64,000 nucleotides of DNA from Ruegeria sediminis (GCF_005938215.1 NZ_VCPD01000001.1:310001-374000); one strand, 5' to 3'. Shown: positions 36,838 through 45,411, counted from the stretch's first letter. A program made the numbers and translations. The notes: generated by a model not told the origin, from the letters alone.

Positions 36838-37093
36838 TGATGTATCCCCGCTTGCCACGCGCGCGGCCGGTCCGCAGGTCGGCGCTTGCCTGCGGGATCA
36901 CCGTGATGACCGCACCTTCCTGCATGCGGTAGACGAACCCGCCCGAGACGACACCGCAAGCCGCCGGGTGATCCACGGCCAGATCGACGATGTGGCCGAT
37001 CTCGCGACGGATGGTCTCGACGTCGAGCCCCTTGACCCGCTCCAGGTAGCGCAGCACGGCGTGATCGGTGACATGGGCCATCGGCTTTTTCAT
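36830..37093 (-). CDS. 87-residue phage early protein
   Basis: The protein starts MKKPMAHVTDHAVLRYLERVKGLDVETIRREIG, a compact alpha/beta opening often seen in small phage proteins next to GemA, and ends in a beta part (CGVVSGGFVYRMQEGAVITVI). GGAG precedes the ATG, which overlaps the gemA stop by 4 bases. The sequence has a toxin-like (RelE/BrnT-like) feel but I cannot assign it. Confidence 0.65.
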   Translation of the reverse strand: MKKPMAHVTDHAVLRYLERVKGLDVETIRREIGHIVDLAVDHPAACGVVSGGFVYRMQEGAVITVIPQASADLRTGRARGKRGYINE

Positions 37094-37545
37094 TTCCTGT
37101 GCTCCTCCCAGTCGAAATCGATCTCCGCCCGTTCGCCCCAACTCTTGAGCGCTTGGATCACCTGGTCGATCTGCAACCACTCGCGCAGCATGTCGACATC
37201 GGCGGGCACCGATCCCCAGGCCCTGGCGAACCGGGCCCGGATGAACCGGTTGAGCCCGGCGCGGCTCGGATCGCGCAGCTGGCCGGCCTCGCCAAGCTTG
37301 CGCCAGAGGACATGCACCAGCCGCAGGTCGCTCCGCGGCGCGACCGGTCGTCTGCCGCCGGGCTTCTTGGCGGCCTTGAACCCGTCGTTTTCCAGACGTT
37401 TCAACACCCGTTTCAAATCGGCCTCGGACATGTCCCGCATCGAGGACTTGCCGGTTTCCGCCAGCTGCAACGCCCGCCGCGCTTCGGCGTCGAGCCCCAG
37501 ATGGCGGCACCCAACATGGATCTTCTGTTGCAGCGAACGGGTCAT
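37090..37545 (-). CDS. gemA: GemA-like regulatory protein (DUF1018, Mu gp16-like)
   Basis: The 151-residue protein shows the DUF1018 pattern: an N-terminal helical region, then LVHVLWRKLGEAGQLRDPSRAGLNRFIRARF and a final helix IDQVIQALKSWGERAEID. Mu GemA modulates host gene expression and DNA topology. Its position after early genes and before the activator agrees with Mu. Confidence 0.85.
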   Translation of the reverse strand: MTRSLQQKIHVGCRHLGLDAEARRALQLAETGKSSMRDMSEADLKRVLKRLENDGFKAAKKPGGRRPVAPRSDLRLVHVLWRKLGEAGQLRDPSRAGLNRFIRARFARAWGSVPADVDMLREWLQIDQVIQALKSWGERAEIDFDWEEHRK

Positions 37546-37548
37546 GAT

Positions 37549-37809
37549 CTACTCCGCCAGTTGCCGGGCCAGAGCCGCTTCGAGCCGCGCCTGCCGATCC
37601 CGGAGCGCGCTCACCGGAACGCCGAGCGTTTGAGCCAGCCCCGCCAGATCATCCGGCGAGGCAACAAGAATGTCGTCATCGAACCGGCCGTCGGCCAAGC
37701 AGCGGGCGCGTCCGCGCTGCAGCACCGCACCGACGCCACCAGATACCGGGCTGTCATCCAGCGCGTCCGACGCGCCATCAAGCCAATTCGACGTGTGGAA
37801 CATGGTCAT
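37549..37809 (-). CDS. 86-residue phage early protein, unknown
   Basis: The gene starts at ATG 37809 with GAGG 7-8 bases upstream and lies 3 bases before gemA. The C-terminal half (LAGLAQTLGVPVSALRDRQARLEAALARQL) is helical and could be a helix-turn-helix or coiled coil. No family recognised. Confidence 0.6.
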   Translation of the reverse strand: MTMFHTSNWLDGASDALDDSPVSGGVGAVLQRGRARCLADGRFDDDILVASPDDLAGLAQTLGVPVSALRDRQARLEAALARQLAE

Positions 37810-37818
37810 GGTGCGCCC

Positions 37819-38082
37819 TCAATGCAGTTTCCGCTTGCGCTGCCACTGGCACAGAACCGCACCGATGGCCGCGTTGATGTAAGTGACCTCGCCGTCCAGA
37901 ACCTCCCGGATGGCCGCGTTGCCGATGCCGCTGGCGCGGGCTTGTTCACACGCAGCGTCGGCCCGCTGGGCCAGTGCGATCTGCACCGCGCATTCCGCCC
38001 GAACGTGACCTTCGGAAATCTCCCGCATCGCCTTGCGCAGTTCGTCCAGGGCCTGCGAGGTGTCGACTGTCTGTTTTCTCAT
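37819..38082 (-). CDS. 87-residue phage early protein, unknown
   Basis: An all-helical protein beginning MRKQTVDTSQALDELRKAMREI, with two Cys in the middle. It lies 9 bases before the next gene in the early operon; an alternative start at 38100 would overlap its upstream neighbour. No function can be assigned. Confidence 0.55.
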   Translation of the reverse strand: MRKQTVDTSQALDELRKAMREISEGHVRAECAVQIALAQRADAACEQARASGIGNAAIREVLDGEVTYINAAIGAVLCQWQRKRKLH

Positions 38083-38096
38083 CCCAGCCTCCGCTC

Positions 38097-38543
38097 TCAC
38101 GTGTCCATGATCGACTTGCCCTGGTGAAACTTGCGCGGCTCGGGCCGCGCCCAGTCCGGCAGTTTCACCACGACCTCGCCCCGTTTCGGCGCATGCGAGA
38201 CGGCCATCTGCCGGGCCGGTTTCTTCCCCGGCGCCACCTGGCAGTAAGGAGCGACCTTCAGAGCGATCGAACCGCGCGGGCCGCCAGAGACCGGAACGGC
38301 ATTGGCTTCGTCCGCGTCCGCCACCTCGATGCGCAACAGGTGGTGCTTGCTGGCGTCATCATCGATCGACAGCCGCAGCGCATCTTTCTTCGGATCGAGC
38401 AGGCCGCCGAGATAGGCCTCCTGCGCCGCCGACGTGAAACCGATGCGAACAAACTGTCCCGAGCGGCCCTGCCCCAGCGAGATCGAGATCCCGGACCCGG
38501 CAGCTTGGCCCTGATCGAAGGCCTTGAGTTGGATCAGTGTCAT
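38097..38543 (-). CDS. 148-residue phage early protein, unknown
   Basis: ATG 38543 follows GGGAGGCGGAG; an alternative ATG at 38558 overlaps the DUF3164 stop as ATGA but has a poorer ribosome site. The protein is beta-rich in its first two thirds and ends with a basic, Pro-rich tail (KLPDWARPEPRKFHQGKS). Position next to DUF3164 suggests a DNA-related early function. Confidence 0.6.
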   Translation of the reverse strand: MTLIQLKAFDQGQAAGSGISISLGQGRSGQFVRIGFTSAAQEAYLGGLLDPKKDALRLSIDDDASKHHLLRIEVADADEANAVPVSGGPRGSIALKVAPYCQVAPGKKPARQMAVSHAPKRGEVVVKLPDWARPEPRKFHQGKSIMDT

Positions 38544-38554
38544 CTCCGCCTCCC

Positions 38555-39223
38555 TCATGCCTTGGCCAGGTCGATGGTGATGGCGCGCCAGGGCGCGTCG
38601 GCGCTGTCACGCTCGTAGCAGCGCACATAGGTGGTGGAGCCGACCACGCGCATGGCGTCGCGGATCGCGTCCATCGCGCGCCGCCAGCGGGCATCCTCGA
38701 TCTCCAGCCGCAGCAGCATGAAGATCTCGGAGCGGTTGATCTGACCGGCCTTGTCGGTGTTGAAGGCGCGGGTGACGATGGCGCGGATCTCGGGGCGGGC
38801 ATCGGCCGACCACTCGTTCAAACACTCGTCCACCAGTTCCTTGGCGATCTGCAGCTCGGGGCCGAAGTCGATCCGGTCCGACACCTGCACCTGCACCTTG
38901 AACAGCCCGTCGAAGCTCAGCAGGGTCTTGTTGCCCTTGGCGCCGCCGACGGTGGCGTCGTATTCCTGCGCGAGGATCGCCTCAAAGGCGCCGATGTCGT
39001 CGAAGACGTGCGACTTGAACCGCTTGACCTGGGCGCTGAGCGCCATGGCGTAGCCGACGATCTTGCGCACCGTCTCGTCCTGCAGTTGGTCCTGCGGCCG
39101 GACCAGGTCGAGCGGCACCAGCGCGCCTTTCGCATCGGTCATGTAGGTCTTGCCGCCGGCCTCGACCCGTCCTTCCGGGATCGGGTGCGGCTGGTACTGG
39201 CTGGGGGGAACTTGCATGGTCAT
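38555..39223 (-). CDS. DUF3164 phage early protein
   Basis: The 222-residue protein carries the DUF3164 core: IPEGRVEAGGKTYMTDAKGALVPLDLVRP, then DETVRKIVGYAMALSAQVKRFKSHVFDDI and TLLSFDGLFKVQVQVSDRIDFGPEL. The family is typical of Mu-like phages, between the transposition genes and gemA, near where Mu encodes Gam. Function is not established. Confidence 0.85.
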   Translation of the reverse strand: MTMQVPPSQYQPHPIPEGRVEAGGKTYMTDAKGALVPLDLVRPQDQLQDETVRKIVGYAMALSAQVKRFKSHVFDDIGAFEAILAQEYDATVGGAKGNKTLLSFDGLFKVQVQVSDRIDFGPELQIAKELVDECLNEWSADARPEIRAIVTRAFNTDKAGQINRSEIFMLLRLEIEDARWRRAMDAIRDAMRVVGSTTYVRCYERDSADAPWRAITIDLAKA

Positions 39224-39594
39224 GGTCTTCCAACTCCATTGGATTGTTGAGTGTCTTCGTCGCAACCGTCGTCGAGCACGGCATCCACCAGATCGCTGGC
39301 CGCCACCGCCTCGAGGATTTCCGCCGCCAGCTCGCGCACGGTCAGGCCGCGCAGGTCGGCATGTGGGCGAAACTGCTCCTTAACCTCCGGAGTGAACCGG
39401 ATCCGGCTCAGGCCACGTGCGCCGGTCCGGCCGCCCGAGAAACGTTTTATCTCCACGCCGCGCTGCCGGGCGGAGCTGAGCACGTAGTAGATCGCGTGGG
39501 GCGCGATCCCGAGTTCCTCGGCGATCTCGCGCGGAGGATACCCGGATTGCGCCATGGTAATGATCTGGTCCCGGTCAGGTCTCGCTGCTGGCAT
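39220..39594 (-). CDS. helix-turn-helix DNA-binding protein
   Basis: The 124-residue protein has an N-terminal resolvase-like helix-turn-helix (RDQIITMAQSGYPPREIAEELGIAPHAIYYVLSSARQRG, residues about 7-45). The C-terminal part is helical and acidic. The start at 39594 lies inside the end of the upstream gene (20-base overlap) and its stop overlaps DUF3164 by 4 bases. It may regulate phage transcription. Confidence 0.7.
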   Translation of the reverse strand: MPAARPDRDQIITMAQSGYPPREIAEELGIAPHAIYYVLSSARQRGVEIKRFSGGRTGARGLSRIRFTPEVKEQFRPHADLRGLTVRELAAEILEAVAASDLVDAVLDDGCDEDTQQSNGVGRP

Positions 39595-39970
39595 CGCCGT
39601 CTCCTCCGATCGGGCCCTTGTTGAGGGCGCAGCGGTTGCAGGCCCGGAACATGGCAACGTTGAGCGCATTTGCCGGCTGCAGCTTCTTCGCCTTGCCGCG
39701 CCAGTCGTGGCAGACATCCAGGGGCATTTGCCCCATAGCCGGACAGTCCACGACTTTCGCCTCGTATGCGCCGCGATAGAGGTCTTCCAGGCGGGCAAGA
39801 TCGCCCGGATACCGGGCGGCGATGACGTTCGAGATCATCGCCGCCGACACGCCCAGGCGCGCCGCCACCTTGTTCTGGCTGGACTCGGCGCAGGCGGCGG
39901 CCAAGCCTTCGACCCAGTCCGGCAGCTTGTCACCCCAGCAGGCGCGGGCTTTTTCCACCGGGCCGCTCAT
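39575..39970 (-). CDS. regulator-like protein with helix-turn-helix and Cys pairs
   Basis: The 131-residue protein has a lambda-repressor-type helix-turn-helix (SSQNKVAARLGVSAAMISNVIAARYPGD, residues about 30-57) and, in the C-terminal half, Cys residues arranged C-x13-C and C-x2-C (FRACNRC) that could bind a metal. This combination recurs in transposable phages of alphaproteobacteria. It overlaps both neighbours. Confidence 0.68.
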   Translation of the reverse strand: MSGPVEKARACWGDKLPDWVEGLAAACAESSQNKVAARLGVSAAMISNVIAARYPGDLARLEDLYRGAYEAKVVDCPAMGQMPLDVCHDWRGKAKKLQPANALNVAMFRACNRCALNKGPIGGDGDASSET

Positions 39971-40542
39971 TTCAGGATCCCCTGGGCATAGGTGACCTGG
40001 CCGAGATTGTCGTCGCGGATCGCCCGAATGCGGGTCACGCGCGGCGGCAGCGGCCCGGTGTTGCGCATCAGCCGATAGGTGGCCGGACGCCGTCCAGCGA
40101 TCGCTTTGACCTCGATGCGGAGGTAGCCGCCCTTGGCCAACACACGGCAGTACTCAACCGCCTCCGCCTCGGCGACCGGGACGGTCTCCGTATTGGCGTG
40201 CATGGCAACATCACGCGGGCTGAAGGTGCGCAGCATCCGAATTGCCCGCCACATGTTGCCCTCGGGCGATCCTTCTTCGCGAATCCTGTTTCCGTCTCGA
40301 TCGGTCGCGGGCGGCATCCCGGATTTGCCAGTGATCTTGAACTGCTTCTTGTTGCCTCGGCGCTCGGGAAGCTCTTCAACATATCCGAGAAGGATCCAAT
40401 CCCCGATGCGGTCCTTGCAAAACTGCACCGATCTGCCGCTGTCGGCCGAAAGATCATGCGCGGTGAATTGCCCCATCACACGGGCGAGATTCCAGATCCG
40501 CTCGCGCTCCAAAAGGAAGCGTCTGTGCCGTGCAAAACTCAT
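39967..40542 (-). CDS. 191-residue phage early protein, possible winged-helix
   Basis: The first 80 residues fit a winged helix (RERIWNLARVMGQFTAHDLSADSGRSVQFCKDRIGDWILLGYVEEL), and a second similar unit may lie at 100-150 (IRMLRTFSPRDVAMHANTE then LAKGGYLRIE). It follows the MuB-like gene with an ATGA overlap. A DNA-binding role in transposition or replication is possible. Confidence 0.65.
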   Translation of the reverse strand: MSFARHRRFLLERERIWNLARVMGQFTAHDLSADSGRSVQFCKDRIGDWILLGYVEELPERRGNKKQFKITGKSGMPPATDRDGNRIREEGSPEGNMWRAIRMLRTFSPRDVAMHANTETVPVAEAEAVEYCRVLAKGGYLRIEVKAIAGRRPATYRLMRNTGPLPPRVTRIRAIRDDNLGQVTYAQGILK

Positions 40543-41279
40543 GACAACCTCCGCGCTTCAGGCGCCAGGCCGGTAAAAAAGGCCCGCTTGCCCCAGTCCG
40601 CCACGGTCACCTTGCGCAGACCGTTCACGGCTGCGATCTCGCGGGCCTCGTCGAGGTTCTCCACGATCCGGCGCACGGATCCCCGGCTTGCCTGGACCAT
40701 CTTGGCCGCCAGCGCGTCGTCGAGCTCGATGCCGGGCAGGCGGATCTTCTGCAACTGCCGGAAATCTGCTTCGTCGGCCGGCTGCGCGGCCGCCCAGCTC
40801 AGGATCCGACCATGCACCCGCTCCCATTTCTGAAGCTTCTGCGGCAACAGCTCCTCGCCGATCAGCACGACCGGCACGAAACTGCCCTCGTAGATGTCGC
40901 GGACGATCTCGATCATGTTCTTGCGGACCAAGTGATCGGCCTCGTCGATCAACAGCGGCACGTCGCGGCGGGCCAGCGTCTCGGAGATCTGGTCGACCAT
41001 CTCGTAGACCAGCTTGGCGGGCTTGACGCCAAGTTCCGACAGGATCGCCTGGCACAGTGCCTTCTGCGTCCAGACGCTCTTCACCTGGACGACGCAGGCC
41101 TGGTGCTCGTTGGCGGCGAAGACCGAAGCCGTGGTCTTGCCATATCCCGAGGGGCCGTAAAAACACCCCATTCCGGGCAGCCCGTGCCGGCGTTCGTGCA
41201 GGCGGCGAACCAGTGTCAGGAACGAGCTGACGTTCCGCAGCGGTGCCAAAGTATTGTAAAGTGGTTTCTGCTCTGACAT
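40539..41279 (-). CDS. AAA+ transposition target protein (MuB-like)
   Basis: The 246-residue ATPase has Walker A GPSGYGKT (residues 42-49) and Walker B VPLLIDEADH. MuB-type proteins bind target DNA, deliver it to the transposase and protect the phage from self-insertion. It lacks the long N-terminal region of Mu B and is closer to the short form of D3112/B3-type phages. GAGGG precedes the ATG. It lies 60 bases after the transposase gene. Confidence 0.9.
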   Translation of the reverse strand: MSEQKPLYNTLAPLRNVSSFLTLVRRLHERRHGLPGMGCFYGPSGYGKTTASVFAANEHQACVVQVKSVWTQKALCQAILSELGVKPAKLVYEMVDQISETLARRDVPLLIDEADHLVRKNMIEIVRDIYEGSFVPVVLIGEELLPQKLQKWERVHGRILSWAAAQPADEADFRQLQKIRLPGIELDDALAAKMVQASRGSVRRIVENLDEAREIAAVNGLRKVTVADWGKRAFFTGLAPEARRLS

Positions 41280-41339
41280 ATTTCCCTCTATTCACTTACT
41301 ACCGGCGCGCGCGGGGTGCATCCCGCCGCGCCACTTCCT

Positions 41340-43487
41340 TCACCCCAGCATGTCGGTGCCGAATTTTGCGACCAGGTCGCGCTGCGCCTTGTATTCCGCT
41401 GAGGTCTGGTAGCCTTCCAGCCACCTTTCCTGGTCACGGCTGACCGGTTCCCCGGCTTCGATCCGCGCCTCCAGTTCCAGGGCCCGCTTCATGCGGGTCC
41501 GCATATCGTCTTCTTCCACCTTGGGCGTACGCGCCGCCCGGTGGGTCTCGAAATCCGCCACGAAGGCTGCATGAGCAGCTTCCTCCTCGGCGCTGCGCAC
41601 GGGCTCGGCCGGCGCCACGGGTTTGCGGTCGAACACCGGGCGCACCACGCGGGCTTCCACCGCTTGAGGCATCTCTCCGGGCGCGGCCTCGCCGCGGCGG
41701 CCCGCATCGAGGAAGTCGCCAAGCTCGGCCACCTTGAACTTCCGGTGGGCCTCCGCCGCCGCCTTCTCGGCATTTACCCATTTGCGGCGCGCCGCGGCGT
41801 GGGTGCGGGCCTCGTCGATATCGAAGAACCCGGCGGCCAGCTTGCAGGTTGCGTGACCGAGATAGCCGCCATCCAACGCATAGAGATGCAGGCCGGCGCG
41901 GAGATCGGCCGGGTCGAACCGCGCCACCACCTTCTCTCCGGCCAGCTGGTGCATCCAGGCATCCCAGTATTCGTTGCCCATGAACCGGACCAACCCGGTG
42001 CGCGCGTCCGCTTTCACGCCTTCTGCGCCCATCAGCCAGAGCCTCCGCTGTGCGTCGGTCGCCTTGCGGATCGGCGCGACGGCATAGCTGGCCTCGAAGG
42101 TCTCCAGCAGGCTGCGCCCCTGGGCCGTTTGCCCCCTGCGGCCAGTGCGGATGTTGTGCTCTTCGATCCCTTCCTCGACCACCTCGATGAAGCGCTCCAG
42201 CGGCACCGCCGCGCTCTGGTAATTCTCCGGCTTGGCATCGGGCCGGTTGCCGGTATAGGCACCGGAGAACCGCGGATCCCTGGCGATGTCATCGCACATG
42301 TCCCGGAACGCGCGTTCGATGGGTTTGGACTGGCCGGAATAGGGCGTCGCCCAGTGTACCTCGACACCCAGCACCTTCAGGATGCCGGGGATGTCGTCAT
42401 CCTTCACCTTGAACCGGAACCGGGTCGGCACGCCGCCTGTCAGGAACTTGTTGGCAAACTCGCGGCCGTTGTCGAGCAGGACATGCTCGGGGATCCCGAA
42501 CCGCTCGATCATGTCGCCGAGCGCCAGGCTGACGCCGACCTTGTTCGGCGTCTTGTCCAGGCGCCAGCTGAGTATGCGACCCGAGTAGATGTCCTGGAAC
42601 GCGACCATCTGCGGCCGCACGATCTCCTCGCCCTCACCGTTGCTGTCCGGCCAACGCACGAACACGTCGAATCGGTGATAGTCGGCGTTGACCGCCTCCA
42701 TCGCATGCAGCGCAGTCCGGTCGCGCGTCTGCGCCGGATACAGCGATTTCAGCGCATCCGCGCCCTTGCGACAGAGCGTGATCGTCAGCGCCGAAACCTC
42801 GGCCTCCAGCCGCCGGCGCATGGTGCGTTCCGGCAGCGTCGACCAGCCCTGTTCCCTGGCGACCCGCATCGCGCGGCGATGCACGGAGGAAAAGCTGGGC
42901 CGCTCCGGACGCAGGAAATCCGCCTTGATGTAGTCCCAGAATTCGTCGCTGCATTCGGCCTTCGCACCACGCTTGACGGCAGCCTGATGGCGCGGCGCCA
43001 GATACGGCAGGCGGTCATCGGGGCGCACGCCCTCGACCAGGGCAAACCAGTTCCACACGGTGCGTTTGCTCACGCCGCCCATGCGGCCCGCCTGGTAGGC
43101 TGCCAGGTCCCGACTCATGCCGCCGCGTTCCAGCGCCTCGACCGTCTGCAGCACATGCAGCCGCGACCGGGCGGCATCCCTTGCCTTGTCGTTGAGCCCT
43201 TCGAACCACTCCCACGCTTCGTCGCGCCCCATTTGCGGTGTTTCTGCCTCTGCAGGACGAGCTTCGGCCAGCAGCGCCTTCTGGGCGCGCGACGGCAGCA
43301 AGGTCCAATGATATTCCCAGCCGCCGCCGCGGCCCTTGCGACGGCGCGCCAGCGTGGGATGCGCGCGCCAGTTCAGTCGCTGGATCATGCGGTCGATCGG
43401 CTGTCGAGCGGAGGGCATGTCCGGCAGACACGCCTCGGCCATTTCGTTTGCCGTCCACCATACGCGATCGGGTTGCAGGTCAGACAT
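41340..43487 (-). CDS. Mu-type DDE transposase
   Basis: The 715-residue protein cuts and joins the phage ends. It has an N-terminal MuA-type winged helix (WWTANEMAEACLPDMPSARQ), further DNA-binding helices to about 240, and the catalytic core with Asp269 (NADYH), Asp339 (LLDNGREF) and Glu391 (KPIERAFRD), nearly the same spacing as Mu A (269, 336, 392). After the core come a Mu_transpos_C-like beta barrel and a charged tail that would contact the MuB-like ATPase. The start at 43487 overlaps the ParB-like gene by 8 bases. Confidence 0.96.
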   Translation of the reverse strand: MSDLQPDRVWWTANEMAEACLPDMPSARQPIDRMIQRLNWRAHPTLARRRKGRGGGWEYHWTLLPSRAQKALLAEARPAEAETPQMGRDEAWEWFEGLNDKARDAARSRLHVLQTVEALERGGMSRDLAAYQAGRMGGVSKRTVWNWFALVEGVRPDDRLPYLAPRHQAAVKRGAKAECSDEFWDYIKADFLRPERPSFSSVHRRAMRVAREQGWSTLPERTMRRRLEAEVSALTITLCRKGADALKSLYPAQTRDRTALHAMEAVNADYHRFDVFVRWPDSNGEGEEIVRPQMVAFQDIYSGRILSWRLDKTPNKVGVSLALGDMIERFGIPEHVLLDNGREFANKFLTGGVPTRFRFKVKDDDIPGILKVLGVEVHWATPYSGQSKPIERAFRDMCDDIARDPRFSGAYTGNRPDAKPENYQSAAVPLERFIEVVEEGIEEHNIRTGRRGQTAQGRSLLETFEASYAVAPIRKATDAQRRLWLMGAEGVKADARTGLVRFMGNEYWDAWMHQLAGEKVVARFDPADLRAGLHLYALDGGYLGHATCKLAAGFFDIDEARTHAAARRKWVNAEKAAAEAHRKFKVAELGDFLDAGRRGEAAPGEMPQAVEARVVRPVFDRKPVAPAEPVRSAEEEAAHAAFVADFETHRAARTPKVEEDDMRTRMKRALELEARIEAGEPVSRDQERWLEGYQTSAEYKAQRDLVAKFGTDMLG

Positions 43488-44319
43488 CGGCCGAGCCCCC
43501 CTCCATAGCCGCGAGGTCATCGGCGATCTGATGTACGAACCGCCGACGCGCCGCCATCGGCGCCCGGCCCCACGTTTTGAACAGAACCTGAAACGCCTCT
43601 TCAACGGGGTCTTTCGGCGGGGTCGGATTGTCCTTGTCAGCGATTGCCTTCCGGGCTTTTGCAGCGCTCTTGGCCGCGCCGGTCGACAAAAGGCGGCAGA
43701 CGTCATAGCGCTCAACCGTGTTGCTGATCTTGCCGATCAACTGAAGATCGGCCAGCGACACCGGTTTAGGCGCCATGCGAAGCTCCTGCACTTCTTTGAC
43801 ACCGAGGGCCGCACCGGCGGCAGCGATCTTGCGGATTTGACGTTCGCTTATGCCCATCTTCTCCGCCGCAGCGGATGCAAAGGAACTGAGTTCCGTTGCA
43901 TCCCACCGCTTTGCCGCGCCGGCCGCACCTTGTTTCGTTTCCGGGTGAAGCTCCTCGTAGATCCGCTTGCGACGCGCGAGGAAAACCGCCGTGTCCAGGG
44001 CCGTCAATTCAGCGCTGGCAAGGTTGTCGTCCACCTCCATCAGCTGCGCCCATGTGTCATTGCAGGTCCAGAGCGTGGCAGGGATCGTCTCCCAACCCAG
44101 CTGCCGCGCGGCCTCCAGGCGATGCGCGCCGGCCATCAGCACCAGCTTGTCGTCACGATGCCGGATCTTGCGGACATGGATCGGGTCCTTGATCACCCCC
44201 AGTTCCCGAACCGAGGCGACAATCGCGGCCACCCCGTTCGCACTGACCGGGCGGATCCGGCTTTCGACCGTGATGTCGGCGACTGGAAGTTCCGAGATCG
44301 ACTGGATCCGGTCTGCCAT
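43480..44319 (-). CDS. ParB-like nuclease-fold DNA-binding protein
   Basis: The 279-residue protein has a ParB N-terminal domain (residues about 10-95: LPVADITVESRIRPVSANGV, IKDPIHVRK, LVLMAGAHRLEAARQLGW) and a central helix-turn-helix region (SAAAEKMGISERQIRKIAAAG). AAAGGAG precedes the ATG. ParB-like genes directly upstream of the transposase are known from some alphaproteobacterial transposable phages but not from Mu. A role in replication, end binding or regulation is possible; no ParA partner is present. Confidence 0.88.
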   Translation of the reverse strand: MADRIQSISELPVADITVESRIRPVSANGVAAIVASVRELGVIKDPIHVRKIRHRDDKLVLMAGAHRLEAARQLGWETIPATLWTCNDTWAQLMEVDDNLASAELTALDTAVFLARRKRIYEELHPETKQGAAGAAKRWDATELSSFASAAAEKMGISERQIRKIAAAGAALGVKEVQELRMAPKPVSLADLQLIGKISNTVERYDVCRLLSTGAAKSAAKARKAIADKDNPTPPKDPVEEAFQVLFKTWGRAPMAARRRFVHQIADDLAAMEGGSADV

Positions 44320-44331
44320 GGGGATGCTCCT

Positions 44332-44568
44332 TTAAACCTTTGGGCTCTTGATGAGCGTGTAGTAGAAAACCCGCTGGCCGCTCTCTTCGACGGCCTGGCG
44401 GCAGGTGATCTCGGCTCCGTTGGCGCGCAGCTCGGCGATCACGGAATTCACGGCGCAGAGGTCGGCGGCACGGGACAGCGCATAGGTGCTGATCTCGCCG
44501 CCCGCCTCGCGCAGCGCACGCAGGGCGCGCTGAAGTCGGGGGCTGGTGCCGATCCGCGCGTGGTGCAT
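44332..44568 (-). CDS. 78-residue winged-helix-like early protein
   Basis: The protein reads HHARIGTSPRLQRALRALREAG then STYALSRAADLCAVNSVIAELRANGAEI and a beta hairpin, a complete small winged helix. It starts with a one-base overlap (TGATG) and precedes the ParB-like gene by 12 bases. It is a likely early transcription regulator. Confidence 0.65.
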   Translation of the reverse strand: MHHARIGTSPRLQRALRALREAGGEISTYALSRAADLCAVNSVIAELRANGAEITCRQAVEESGQRVFYYTLIKSPKV

Positions 44569-44882
44569 CAGGGCCGCCCCACCGTTTCCGCGCGCAGCAT
44601 GTCGCGCCACTCCGAAATCAGGCCCTCGGCCGCCAGGTGGCGGATCCGCGCGACCACCTCCTCGACCGCCGCGATCTCGGCGTCGATCATCTGGTCGAGC
44701 AGATCCAGATCATCGGGGTCGCTTGCGCCCGACGCCGCATCCACTCCGTGAGCAACGCATTGCGTCACCGTCCGGCGCGCTTCGAGGACCGCCAGGCTGT
44801 CGATCAATGCCTCGACCCGCTCGAACGGTGTTGGAGGGGGATGGCCCAGGGCCCGGCCGTGAATGTGGGTTTGAATGCTCAT
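44568..44882 (-). CDS. 104-residue early protein, unknown
   Basis: A mainly helical, acidic protein (PFERVEALIDSLAVLEARRTV, then DLLDQMIDAEIAAVEEVVARIRHL). It is coupled to its neighbours by 4-base and 1-base overlaps. No family recognised. Confidence 0.6.
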   Translation of the reverse strand: MSIQTHIHGRALGHPPPTPFERVEALIDSLAVLEARRTVTQCVAHGVDAASGASDPDDLDLLDQMIDAEIAAVEEVVARIRHLAAEGLISEWRDMLRAETVGRP

Positions 44883-45118
44883 TGCAAGGCGGCTCCAAAG
44901 ATCAGCAGAGCGAAGAGGATGACGAACAGGCTTGCTGCGGCGAGGATCTCGCTGGCCCAGAAGGCGACCTGGCGAATGAACTCGGCGACGCGCGCCCTGG
45001 GAAGAAAATGCCCGGCCGGGACATCCCCATGGCCGGCCGGGCAGGTGCCCGACGGGGCGCGGGGAGCGCTCGCTGCATCGGGTGTATTGGCAAATTTGGA
45101 GACGCAGTGGCCAGTCAT
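44879..45118 (-). CDS. 79-residue single-pass membrane protein
   Basis: The protein has a polar, Pro/Gly-rich first half and a C-terminal membrane helix (residues about 54-77, AFWASEILAAASLFVILFALLIFGA). Early-expressed phage membrane peptides often act in superinfection exclusion, but that is inference. ATG 45118 overlaps the upstream stop by one base; an in-frame GTG at 45127 is the alternative. Confidence 0.6.
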   Translation of the reverse strand: MTGHCVSKFANTPDAASAPRAPSGTCPAGHGDVPAGHFLPRARVAEFIRQVAFWASEILAAASLFVILFALLIFGAALQ

Positions 45119-45411
45119 CACTTCCACCCCCGCGCCTTCATTGCTGCATCGACCTCGGCAACATGACGTCGGATTCGGTCGGCATATGCGCGTGCCACGA
45201 ATTCCGGCCCTGCATGCTGGATGATCATATCAAGCTGCTCACGACCCCGCGGACCCCGAGACTGTCCGAACATCGCATTGCGGACCGTGTTTTGATTGAA
45301 GTCGTGCCCGTCGCACCAGTCTGTAAAGCTGATACCGCGGGCGCGAAGGCAGCCAAGGATAACCTCGTACAGCATCGCTCCAGGCTGGTATGGGATTTCG
45401 CGTTTATGCAT
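45118..45411 (-). CDS. first early gene, probable Ner-like regulator
   Basis: The 97-residue protein contains a possible helix-turn-helix (RARGISFTDWCDGHDFNQNTVRNAMFG, residues about 24-50), with SRGPRGREQLDMII following. It is the first gene of the leftward early operon, 30 bases after the predicted transcription start and divergent from the repressor, the position of ner in Mu. Ner turns down early transcription. The fold assignment is tentative. Confidence 0.65.
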   Translation of the reverse strand: MHKREIPYQPGAMLYEVILGCLRARGISFTDWCDGHDFNQNTVRNAMFGQSRGPRGREQLDMIIQHAGPEFVARAYADRIRRHVAEVDAAMKARGWK

